From positions 1 to 64,000 of the forward strand of contig JAFLEH010000035.1 in the NCBI GenBank assembly GCA_017301995.1: a stretch of DNA of 64,000 nucleotides, written 5' to 3'. Made by a program: the position numbers and the translations under genes. Below, piece after piece: positions 41,723 to 49,128 of the stretch (the stretch's first letter is position 1; every line of letters starts with the position of its first letter). A model generated the notes under the pieces. That model was not told where the DNA came from. It did no database searches and was given only the letters and a program-made list of their open reading frames with translations. This DNA is from Verrucomicrobiota bacterium. GTDB taxonomy: Bacteria > Verrucomicrobiota > Verrucomicrobiia > Verrucomicrobiales > Akkermansiaceae.

Positions 41723-41798
41723 TGGTGGCTCGGGCCGGGATCGAACCAGCGACACGCGGATTTTCAATCCGCTGCTCTACCAACTGAGCTACCGAGCC
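41723..41798 (-). tRNA. tRNA-Phe (anticodon GAA), CCA encoded
   Basis: On the minus strand the 76-nt gene begins GGCTCGGTAGCTCAGTTGGT. It has a 7-bp acceptor stem (GGCTCGG/CCGAGCC), an anticodon stem-loop GCGGA-TTGAAAA-TCCGC with anticodon GAA, the T-arm GGTTCGATCCC, discriminator A and an encoded CCA tail. It lies between the lipocalin-like gene and the divergent HAD phosphatase gene. Confidence 0.97.
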
Positions 41799-41950
41799 AT
41801 CGGGGGTGTTTGCCGCCCTCAGCGGGCGGGGCGCGCAGTTTGGCGACGCGAATCCGGTTTGGCAACCTGAAATTGCTCCCGGGACGGATTTTTTTCCGTA
41901 TGGCCGGCTAACAATCCGCATTTCCCGCCAAAATCCCCCCGGACACCCAC

Positions 41951-41966
41951 TGGCACGGCCTTTGCT
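41951..41966 (+). promoter_or_regulatory. Sigma-54 (-24/-12) type promoter upstream of HAD phosphatase
   Basis: TGGCACG, 4 nt, TTGCT: a full match to the RpoN consensus with GG (41952-41953) and GC (41964-41965) separated by 10 nt. It points at the HAD gene whose ATG is at 42036, giving a predicted leader of about 60 nt. No rpoN or enhancer-binding protein gene lies in the window. Confidence 0.55.
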
Positions 41967-42035
41967 ACCCGGAAGCCGCGGACTGCCGTTCGCTCCCCAC
42001 ACGACTCAATCACTCCATACCCACCACACACTCCC

Positions 42036-42821
42036 ATGAAAGGCTACCTTATCGACATGGACGGCGTCATCTATCACGGATCCAGGCTGATCGCCGGAGC
42101 GGAGGAATTCATCCGCCGCCTGCAGGCGTCCAACACGCCATTCCTGTTTCTGACGAACAACTCCGAGCGCTCCGCCAAAGATCTGGCGATCAAACTGGGC
42201 CACCTCGGCATGAACGTCTCGTGGAAAAACTTCTACACCGCGGCCCATTGCACCGCGGATTTTCTCGTCCGCCAACGCCCGCGTTGCAGCGCCTACGTGA
42301 TCGGCGAGGGCGGCTTGCTGCTCGCCCTTCAGGAGCATGGCATCGCGTTCGACGCCATCCGCCCGGATTTCGTGGTGGTCGGCGAGGGCCGGACTATCAA
42401 CTTCGAAATGGCGGAAAAGGCCGTGCGTTTCATCCAACAGGGGGCCGTGCTGGTGGGCACCAACCCGGATACCTGGTGCCCCACCGATTCGGGTCCGCGG
42501 CCGGGAACCGGGGCACTTGTCGCCCTGCTGGAAGCCGCCACCGGAAAAAAGGCCTACTACCTAGGCAAACCGAACCCGTTCATGTTCCTCATGGCACGCC
42601 AGAAGCTCGGCCTTCACACGCACGAGACCATCATGATCGGCGATACCATGGACACGGACATCAAGGGCGCGGTGGAGATCGGCATCCAGGCCTATCTGGT
42701 CCTAACCGGATCGACCTCCCCCGACGATCTGCCGGACTATGCCTACAGTCCGACGCGGGTGCTCGGCTCCATCGCCGACCTCAATTCCGAATCCGGGAGC
42801 ACCCTGATGGCCACCGCCTAA
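42036..42821 (+). CDS. NagD-like HAD superfamily phosphatase
   Basis: 261 residues. HAD motif I is YLIDMDGVIYHG (nucleophile DMDG), motif II is FLTNNSERS, the cap region includes VVVGEGRTINFEMAEKAV, motif III is the Lys in YLGKPNPFMF, and motif IV is MIGDTMDTDIKGAVEIG. This order and the C2-type cap match the NagD/PGP subfamily, which dephosphorylates nucleotides or small phosphometabolites in the cytoplasm. It stands alone, divergent from tRNA-Phe, behind a sigma-54-like promoter. The substrate cannot be deduced. The stop TAA lies in the CCTAACCC context discussed in the findings. Confidence 0.9.
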   Translation: MKGYLIDMDGVIYHGSRLIAGAEEFIRRLQASNTPFLFLTNNSERSAKDLAIKLGHLGMNVSWKNFYTAAHCTADFLVRQRPRCSAYVIGEGGLLLALQEHGIAFDAIRPDFVVVGEGRTINFEMAEKAVRFIQQGAVLVGTNPDTWCPTDSGPRPGTGALVALLEAATGKKAYYLGKPNPFMFLMARQKLGLHTHETIMIGDTMDTDIKGAVEIGIQAYLVLTGSTSPDDLPDYAYSPTRVLGSIADLNSESGSTLMATA

Positions 42822-42839
42822 CCCGGATTTCTCGCACTC

Positions 42840-42904
42840 AAGGAGCGTGGGCGTCCCGCCCTCCTCCATTCGCCGCGCTGGTGGGCGAGACGCCCACGCT
42901 CCTT
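42840..42904. repeat. Long inverted repeat (22-nt arms) between HAD gene and ftsK
   Basis: Arms at 42840-42861 (AAGGAGCGTGGGCGTCCCGC and CC) and 42883-42904 are complementary except for one position, with a 21-nt loop. It lies between two convergent genes and could terminate both, but there is no T-run. The same GCGTGGGCGTCTCGCC text is, from memory, a widespread intergenic repeat in PVC bacteria. Confidence 0.75.
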
Positions 42905-43031
42905 GATTCCTCTGTCAACCTCGGTTGCCGACACCCAGTCCGATTTTACCATTGTGTTGGAACTCCCTGATATCCAACGGATTTGCGGGAACCGGAAAGA
43001 GGCGTGAGAAATCCGGGCTAACCGCCTGGCG

Positions 43032-45497
43032 CTACTTGATGAACACCTCGCGCGGTTTCGCTCCGTCGCCGGGTCCGATGATGCCGCGTTGTTCGAGGAT
43101 ATCGATCATCCGCGCGGCGCGGGTGTAGCCGAGGCGCAGGCGGCGCTGCAGCAGCGAGGTGCTGGCCTTGCGCTCCTGCCGGACCACCTCGATGCATTTC
43201 ATGATCAGTTCCTCGTCGGCTTCGGACACATCCTCGTCCTCGTCGCCGCCTTCGCTGACCGAGGCGTGGATGTCCGTTTCGAAACGCGGCGACCCTTGCT
43301 TGGCACAGTGGGCGACGATCCGTTCGACCTCCGAATCGGATAGAAACGCCCCTTGCGCGCGTTCGAGTTTGGCCGATCCGGGCGGCAGATAGAGCATGTC
43401 GCCCTTGCCGACCAGTTTGTCGGCGCCCTTGGTATCGAGGATCACGCGCGAATCGAGCGCCGAGGAAACCTGGAAGGCTATCCGGCACGGGATATTCGCC
43501 TTGATGATGCCGGTGACCACGTCGGCGCGCGGTGTCTGGGTGGCGATGATCAGGTGAATGCCGGCCGCACGGGCCTTTTGGGCAATGCGGGCGATGCACA
43601 TTTCCACGTCGGCGGGAGCGGTCTGCATCAGGTCCGCAAGCTCGTCGATCAGGACCACGATGTAGGGGAAACGGTCGGGGATTTGGTCGTCGTCGAGCGG
43701 GAGTTCGTCCTCATCCGCCTCGGGTGCGAGTTCGCCGGATTCGAGTGCGGCGGCGATGGCCTCGATTTCCTCTTCGTCCACCGGGGGCTCCGGTTCGGGT
43801 TCGGGCGGCGGGGCATCGGCCTTGCGGTCGGGCCGGGGACGGTTGTTGAAGCCATCGAAATTCCTAACCCCCTCGCGGGCGAAAATCCGGTAGCGTTTTT
43901 CCATTTCGTTGACCACCCACTTGAGCGCGGCCACGGTTTTCTTGGGATCGGTGACCACCGGAACCACCATGTGGGGCAGCTTGTTGTACATCTGCATTTC
44001 CACCACCTTGGGGTCCACCATGATGAACCGCAGCTCGTCGGGGCCGAATTTGAAAAGGATCGAGGCGATGATCGAGTTGATGCAAACCGACTTGCCGGAA
44101 CCGGTGGCGCCCGCGACGAGCAAATGCGGCATCGCCGCCAGATCGCCGATGACCGTGCGGCCGTAAACGTCCTTGCCGAGGGCCAGCGGGATCTTCTTTT
44201 TCGCCGAGCGGAATTCCGCGTCGTGCAGCAGTTCGTGGAGCGGCACCGACACCTTCTGCGAGTTCGCCAGCTCGATGCCCACCGTGTCCTTGCCGGGAAT
44301 CGGCGCCAGGATGTTGATCCGCTCGGCGCAGGTGGCGCGGGCGATGTCCGCCTCCAGTTGGGAAATGCGCGAGACGCGCAGACCGACGGACGGATAGATC
44401 TCGTAGCGGGTGATGGTGGGGCCGCGGGTGATGTCGCCGGCGGTCACCTCGATGCTGAACGCCCGCAGCGTCTCGATGATTTTCTGTTGGGTGGATAGAA
44501 GCTCCGCACGATTCGCCTCCGGGGCCTCCGGGGTATCGTCCACATCCAACAAATCGAAACCGGGAAGCTCGTAGTCCTCGAAACCGGTGGCCACCGGGGA
44601 TTGGTGGCTCGGTTTCTTGCGCTCGAAAGGCCGCGGGCCGGTATTGGTGTCGGTGGCCCGGCGCTGGGAGGCATCGATGATCTGCGGCGGCGGAATCTCC
44701 TGAAGCGGCAGCAGGATCTGGGGATCCTCGGCCTGGGCCGCCAGTTCCTTGGTTTTCGCCGCGGACTCCCGCTCCACCCGGCGCTGTTCGCGCTGGCGCT
44801 CGCGTTCCGCCAGCATTTCCGCCTCGCGGGCGGCGATCCTGGCTTTCTCGCTGTTCACCTCGCGGCGCGACTGGATCTTGAGCCACGCCAGTTTCCAGCA
44901 TGCCTTGGTGAAACGGACGGGAGTATGGCCGGTTAGAAGAATCAGCGCGATCAGATAGACCGCCCCGCACAACAGCAGCGCCCCCGCCCTGCCGATCACG
45001 TTCATCAGCAAGGTGCCCGCCACCAGTTCTCCGGCAAATCCGCCGGGCCGCGAAACCGTGGCACCCGAAATCTCGCACCGCCGCGCCCAATCCACGAAAA
45101 ACCAATCCGCCGCGTGGAGGAACCCCGCCGCCGCCACCAGCAGCACCACGAATCCGATCACACACCGCGGCCACAAGCGGCCGTTGAACGCCATCTTCAC
45201 CACCCCGAACCAAATCATCGCCACCGGAATCAGGCAGGCTGCGGCGCCAAACAACAGAATCTGGGCAAAACCGAGCACCCCGCCCACCGGACCGATGAAA
45301 TTCGCCCCCGTCTTCCCGGACTTGTCGGCGAACGCCTCCAAAAAGCCCCATTTCGGCAAGTCCCCCGGCGTGTACGACACCAGCGAGAGCAGCAGCACCA
45401 GCCCGCACGCCACCCACACGATCCCGATGATCTCGTTGGACCACCGTGCGGGATCGACCGGTTGATCGTCGCGTTTTTTGTTATCCTTGCGTCCCAT
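43032..45497 (-). CDS. ftsK: DNA translocase FtsK/SpoIIIE
   Basis: 821 residues from ATG 45497 (MGRKDNKKRDDQ); the longer frame runs into the RHS remnant and is rejected. Four or five N-terminal TM helices (IIGIVWVACGLVLLLSLVSY, GGVLGFAQILLFGAAACLIP, VIGFVVLLVAAAGFL, AGALLLCGAVYLIALILLTG) are followed by a charged linker, then the motor with Walker A GATGSGKSVCIN, Walker B YIVVLIDELADLM, and the C-terminal gamma winged helix (LLQRRLRLGYTRAARMIDIL). It pumps chromosomal DNA at the division septum and aids dimer resolution. Between the VRNFDGFN segment and Walker B there is an unusually acidic, Pro/Glu-rich insert (PPPEPEPEPPVDEEEIEAIA and onward). Confidence 0.95.
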   Translation of the reverse strand: MGRKDNKKRDDQPVDPARWSNEIIGIVWVACGLVLLLSLVSYTPGDLPKWGFLEAFADKSGKTGANFIGPVGGVLGFAQILLFGAAACLIPVAMIWFGVVKMAFNGRLWPRCVIGFVVLLVAAAGFLHAADWFFVDWARRCEISGATVSRPGGFAGELVAGTLLMNVIGRAGALLLCGAVYLIALILLTGHTPVRFTKACWKLAWLKIQSRREVNSEKARIAAREAEMLAERERQREQRRVERESAAKTKELAAQAEDPQILLPLQEIPPPQIIDASQRRATDTNTGPRPFERKKPSHQSPVATGFEDYELPGFDLLDVDDTPEAPEANRAELLSTQQKIIETLRAFSIEVTAGDITRGPTITRYEIYPSVGLRVSRISQLEADIARATCAERINILAPIPGKDTVGIELANSQKVSVPLHELLHDAEFRSAKKKIPLALGKDVYGRTVIGDLAAMPHLLVAGATGSGKSVCINSIIASILFKFGPDELRFIMVDPKVVEMQMYNKLPHMVVPVVTDPKKTVAALKWVVNEMEKRYRIFAREGVRNFDGFNNRPRPDRKADAPPPEPEPEPPVDEEEIEAIAAALESGELAPEADEDELPLDDDQIPDRFPYIVVLIDELADLMQTAPADVEMCIARIAQKARAAGIHLIIATQTPRADVVTGIIKANIPCRIAFQVSSALDSRVILDTKGADKLVGKGDMLYLPPGSAKLERAQGAFLSDSEVERIVAHCAKQGSPRFETDIHASVSEGGDEDEDVSEADEELIMKCIEVVRQERKASTSLLQRRLRLGYTRAARMIDILEQRGIIGPGDGAKPREVFIK

Positions 45498-45566
45498 GGC
45501 TCGCCTCACCCGCAGGTTGGGGAAAATCGTTAAGAATGCAAGATCATTCTTCATTCTTGAAAATAA

Positions 45567-46142
45567 ACCCCGCCGTCCACCACGACGCCATGGGCCGGAT
45601 ATCCTCCGCCACCACCTCCACAACGACCGGAAACCGTCGCAGAAAATGCTGGACACCCCCACTCCAAAACCTATCTGTGGGACATGAACTTGAGCGGCAG
45701 CATCCAGGGTGCGGGTCAGCCCGCCAGGGCCTCGGCGACGGCGGGCGGAGTCGGCGGGCTTCCCGTCGGCCGCATCCACGGCGCCTCGACGAGTGCCGGA
45801 CTCTACTACCCCACCTACGACGGCAACGGCAACGTCTCCGAATACCTCAAGCACGGCGGCTCCGTGGCCGCACACTACGAATGCGACCCCTTCGGCAACG
45901 ACATCACCCCCTCCGGCCGCTCCGGAACCTTCCAAAACGCCTTCGCCCACCGCTTCTCCACCAAACCCACCGACCCCACAACGTGCCTCTACTACTACGG
46001 CTACCGCTGGTACGACCCGCTGACCGGAAGATGGCCAAGCAGGGATCCGATCGGGGAGGACGGGGGGCTGAACCTGTATGGGTTCGTCGGGAACAATGGA
46101 CTGGATTGGGTAGCTATACTTGGATTGGATAAATACAAATAG
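45567..46142 (+). pseudogene. Truncated RHS-repeat core tail (RHS-associated core domain), 5' end missing
   Basis: The frame is open from 45567 and includes TVAENAGHPHSKTYLWDMNL, the hallmark YLWD...LSGSIQGAG RHS unit, YYPTYDGNGNVSEYL, CDPFGNDITPSG and the core-domain end YYYGYRWYDPLTGRWPSRDP followed by IGEDGGLNLYGFVGNNGLDW. An ATG at 45684 could permit translation of 152 residues, but the thousands of bases expected upstream in an RHS gene are absent: ftsK begins immediately on the other side. The variable C-terminal tip is only about ten residues (VAILGLDKYK). I read it as the displaced 3' end of an RHS toxin-type gene. Confidence 0.75.
45601..45802 (+). repeat. Direct repeat copy 1 (RHS core segment)
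   Basis: About 200 bases, roughly 85-90% identical to 47685-47887. It spans the end of the RHS unit around YLWDMNLSGSIQGAG. Copy 1 keeps the RHS reading frame. Confidence 0.85.
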
Positions 46143-46158
46143 AATCGTGAGAAATTTC

Positions 46159-46476
46159 ATGAAGATCGCCGTGTTAGCTGCACTTCTATCTGGTGTGACA
46201 TTGTGTTTTCTAATAGGCTCATGTAGAGTTACCGAATTGAAGTCAATACAGGATCTCACAGAACTTAGTAATGGCCCCCGTGGGAGTGGTTCCGATTTGT
46301 GGCGTGGAGGGTATTACTGTGGAGATCGAGGAGAAAAATCGATTTTTCTGTTCAAGTTTGATGTGTTGCCAGATCGTTGGATCGCTATTCCCAAGTCAAG
46401 TTGGAATGCCAGGAAGCGCTTTCCATATACTTGTATTCGTTCACGTTGGATTCGTTTTGATGAATCAATCAAATGA
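46159..46476 (+). CDS. Small lipoprotein of unknown function in RHS-tail block
   Basis: 105 residues. The N-terminus (KIAVLAALLSGVTLCFLIGSC) is a lipoprotein signal with lipobox LIGSC. The mature part (RVTELKSIQDLTELSNGPRG, DLWRGGYYCGDRGEKSIFLF) matches no family I know. It starts 16 bases after the RHS tail and has clearly lower GC than its surroundings, as expected for cargo genes behind RHS tips. It may be an immunity protein or an unrelated lipoprotein. Confidence 0.6.
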   Translation: MKIAVLAALLSGVTLCFLIGSCRVTELKSIQDLTELSNGPRGSGSDLWRGGYYCGDRGEKSIFLFKFDVLPDRWIAIPKSSWNARKRFPYTCIRSRWIRFDESIK

Positions 46477-46707
46477 ACCCGCGCGCCAACCAATGGTGGT
46501 AGTCATGCCAACCCAATTTTGAAAATCTGACTTATTCATTAGAACATCAGCGGACCTTGCATTACACCGCTTGCTTTTGTTAAACTATTTCCGACAAGTC
46601 ACATGAGCGCGTCGCTTCGATCAGACAAGTTCAAGGACCGGCACCCCGAGGATACCCACCCCGCCCGGTGGCAACGGCGGGACGAAACCCGCAAATCGAC
46701 CCAAATA

Positions 46708-47424
46708 ATGACAAGAAGCATTTTCATCGTAACCTCGCTAATACTGATACCGGGTTTACGAGCCCAGGAACCATCCGGGAATCGGCCCGTTGACGATTCG
46801 GCCAGATTGGTGGTCGAACCGGCGAACCCATCCAACAAAAACCCCTTCACGAAAGTCCGAAACATCATTTTTCAGGATCGTGAATTCGAATTCGCCATTA
46901 TGGAGACCCGTCCAACAGGCTATGTTTACAGTCTTGTCGTGGTCTATCGTGACGGTGGAGGATTCCGCTGCGAAGACCGAACCCTGGATACGCGGAGCGC
47001 GGTCAAGCCTGACGGCAGGTTGGATCCTGATTTGCTGAGCATGATCAAGATAGGCACGCGAAGCAAACCCATTGATCCCGGCATTGTGGCAATCCTGCGG
47101 AAGGAGATTGATTCCATGGTCAATCCCGCTTCTTACCAGAACCATGTGTCGGAGCCGGTCCCATGTGATGGCTGCTCATACGAGGTTTACTGCGGCAACA
47201 AAGCGGCAAACGTCCGCCCCTCTGACTTGCCAACCTTTATCTCCCCGGACTTTATCGCAAAAGCGCTCGTTCAGATAAATGCCAGTGACAACCCGAGCAA
47301 TCACGTGGCATGGACTGGAATCCGCACTTTCTTGGAAGCCAGAAGCGCTGGCAAAAATCCATCTCCGATTATCCCCCATCCTCCAGCCCCATCCATCAAG
47401 ACATCGGATCTTCCCCCTCCGTGA
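46708..47424 (+). CDS. Secreted protein of unknown function in RHS-tail block
   Basis: 238 residues from ATG 46708, chosen because it begins with a signal peptide (TRSIFIVTSLILIPGLRA/QEPS); the upstream frame to 46603 is charged and not secretory. The body has alternating strands (NIIFQDREFEFAIMETRPTG, YSLVVVYRDGGGFRCEDRTL) and a C-terminal Pro-rich tail ending SDLPPP. A CDGCSYEVYCG segment could bind metal or form a disulphide. No family is recognised. GC is lower than the chromosomal average. It lies between the two RHS-tail copies. Confidence 0.6.
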   Translation: MTRSIFIVTSLILIPGLRAQEPSGNRPVDDSARLVVEPANPSNKNPFTKVRNIIFQDREFEFAIMETRPTGYVYSLVVVYRDGGGFRCEDRTLDTRSAVKPDGRLDPDLLSMIKIGTRSKPIDPGIVAILRKEIDSMVNPASYQNHVSEPVPCDGCSYEVYCGNKAANVRPSDLPTFISPDFIAKALVQINASDNPSNHVAWTGIRTFLEARSAGKNPSPIIPHPPAPSIKTSDLPPP

Positions 47425-47684
47425 TCACTCTCCGCCCCATTCACCGCAGCAATGAACTGTGCAAGGCCGAGCTTTCATCGGCCCTGATTTCCAAATTCAC
47501 CGCCAACTTTCCGGCCACACCGTCAACGTCTATGCGTCTGGATAACCGGGCCTTCCTTTATCACAAAAAGCTTCGACCGACCGGGTTGCCCGGGACCCAG
47601 GGACTTGCAGGGCATGGCGCGGCCAACGTGGTTCAACGGAGCCCGCACCGAGCATCGAGATCGGATTCCAGACTCTACCACCCC
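47425..47684. other. Non-coding or degenerate DNA between secreted-protein gene and RHS remnant
   Basis: Frames can be drawn across this stretch but their translations lack any family signature and run directly into the out-of-frame RHS remnant. It is probably decayed sequence left by the rearrangement that duplicated the RHS tail. Confidence 0.4.
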
Positions 47685-47899
47685 ATCTCCGCCACCACCT
47701 CCACAACGGCTGGAAACCGTCGCAGAATATGCTGGACACCCCCACTCCAAAACCTATCATGCGGGACATGAACTTGAGCGGCAGCATCCAGGGCGCGGGC
47801 CCGCCCGCCAGAACCTCGGCGGCGGCGGGCGGTGCCGGCGGGCTTCCCGCCGGCCGTCCCCACGGCGCCTCGACGGATGCCGGACTCCACCACCAATGA
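47685..47899 (+). pseudogene. Second, frameshifted RHS-core remnant (direct repeat copy 2)
   Basis: It aligns with 45601-45802 but carries one extra base where copy 1 reads CTATCTGTGGGAC and copy 2 reads CTATCATGCGGGAC, so the YLWD frame is broken. After an in-frame MNLSGSIQGAGPPARTSAA stretch the sequence leaves homology and ends at GLHHQ-stop, with the TGA overlapping the ATG at 47896. It is therefore a shorter RHS tail fused directly to the following FGE lipoprotein gene. Confidence 0.8.
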
Positions 47900-47907
47900 A
47901 ACTCCAC

Positions 47908-48813
47908 ATGAAAAACAATGCGAAAGCCGTCGTTTCATTTTTCGCCTTCCTGATGCTTCAATGTTGTGCGCCCGGTGGAGGTTCTTCGCCACCATCACTT
48001 GAAGACGGAGCGGTTGGGAGAAGATGTGTCCTTAAACTAGGCGATGGCTCCAGTATCGCCATGCGATTCATTCCAAAAGGCAATTTCAAAATGGGAAGTC
48101 CGGATCGCCTCCGCTGGCCCTCGGAAACCGCTCATACAGTTCAGTTGACGCAGGATTATTGGATGGCCGAGACCGAGTTGACGCAATCCCAATGGCAGAC
48201 CCTCATGGGTACCACAGCCAAAGAGATGATTGCCACGCACAAAGTTCCGGAGAAGAGGCAACTGGGATTCGTTCCGGGGGCGAATTACCCCATGTGTTTT
48301 ATTACTCATGACGACGCACTGCGATTTGTTGCCGAACTGAATCGCAAGGTTCCCATACAAGACGGTTGGAGATGGGCGCTGCCAACAGAAGCCCAATGGG
48401 AGCGCGCTTGTCGCGCCGGAACATCCACCAATTACAGTTTCGGCGATTTTGGGGGTGCAGACCGGTATAACTGTTTTGACTGGAACCCTTGGGGTAATGA
48501 AAGCAAGGCAGTTGCCATCACAAAAACGAGGATGTGCAAGGTGTCACGCTTTCCGGCAAACGATTATGGCCTTCACGACATGCACGGGAATGTTTATGAG
48601 ATTTGCTTTGATTTCTACGGGCCATATCCGACCGGAGAAGCGGTGGATCCTGAGGGGCCTGCCGGCGGGAAAACCCGGGTTATTCGCGGCGGAAGTTTCA
48701 CAATGACATCCAATTGGTGCGACTCATCACATCGGGGGCAAATCCCAGCCGGGCATTGTGATTCCTTTACAGGATTACGCGTGGCTATCGTCAACGAAAA
48801 GCAGAAGAAGTGA
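47908..48813 (+). CDS. FGE/SUMF1-domain lipoprotein or secreted protein
   Basis: 301 residues from ATG 47908 (an ATG at 47896 in the same frame adds four residues). The N-terminus KNNAKAVVSFFAFLMLQCCA is a secretion signal with a possible but atypical lipobox. The FGE domain follows: MRFIPKGNFKMGSP, YWMAETELTQSQWQTLM, LPTEAQWERACRAGTSTNYS, YGLHDMHGNVYEICFDF, TRVIRGGSF and SFTGLRVAI. Such domains occur in formylglycine-generating enzymes and as binding domains in diversity-generating or surface systems. It follows an RHS-tail remnant and overlaps the next gene (GTGA). Its codons are less GC-rich than the flanking chromosome. Confidence 0.85.
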   Translation: MKNNAKAVVSFFAFLMLQCCAPGGGSSPPSLEDGAVGRRCVLKLGDGSSIAMRFIPKGNFKMGSPDRLRWPSETAHTVQLTQDYWMAETELTQSQWQTLMGTTAKEMIATHKVPEKRQLGFVPGANYPMCFITHDDALRFVAELNRKVPIQDGWRWALPTEAQWERACRAGTSTNYSFGDFGGADRYNCFDWNPWGNESKAVAITKTRMCKVSRFPANDYGLHDMHGNVYEICFDFYGPYPTGEAVDPEGPAGGKTRVIRGGSFTMTSNWCDSSHRGQIPAGHCDSFTGLRVAIVNEKQKK

Positions 48814-49091
48814 ATGCGACTCCTAAACCCGCCCCTGACGGATGCCTGCAGAGTATGGCCTATTCGGGCGGCGGCGCGCTTTTTCTCACTGTTCTTGTTA
48901 TCGGCTTGTGTCTGACCGTGGAGAGGGTAGGCGATGCAAGTAATGATATTTTTGTTTGGCTGGGCCTGAATCCACGTGAGGAGGTAATCGTCTGCTTGGT
49001 GGTGTTGGTTTTCTCAACAGTGACCACCGGCATGATACTGGGTGTATTCTGTCGGGCGATTGTGTCGCTGGCAAGAAAGATGAGGAAATGA
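48810..49091 (+). CDS. Small two-TM membrane protein, GTG start, coupled to FGE gene
   Basis: 93 residues. The start is a GTG overlapping the preceding TGA by 4 bases, which suggests translational coupling. Two hydrophobic segments are evident (GGALFLTVLVIGLCLTVERV and EVIVCLVVLVFSTVTTGMIL) and the C-terminus is basic (SLARKMRK). No family is recognised. It may anchor or assist the FGE protein, or be unrelated cargo in the RHS-tail block. Confidence 0.55.
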   Translation: MNATPKPAPDGCLQSMAYSGGGALFLTVLVIGLCLTVERVGDASNDIFVWLGLNPREEVIVCLVVLVFSTVTTGMILGVFCRAIVSLARKMRK

Positions 49092-49128
49092 CCCCGCCGG
49101 CCAAGCCATAGCCGTTGTCACGCTAGTC

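Noticed and set aside
41694..42002. N-terminal extension of the lipocalin-like protein reading SVAQLVEQRIENPRVAGSIP
   Set aside because: This is the translation of the antisense-free tRNA-Phe gene on the same strand, a well-known artefact; the real start is the signal-peptide Met at 41693.
45498..46259. 254-residue N-terminal extension of FtsK
   Set aside because: It runs antisense through the RHS tail and has low-complexity sequence; FtsK homologues start with a short charged segment before TM1, as at 45497.
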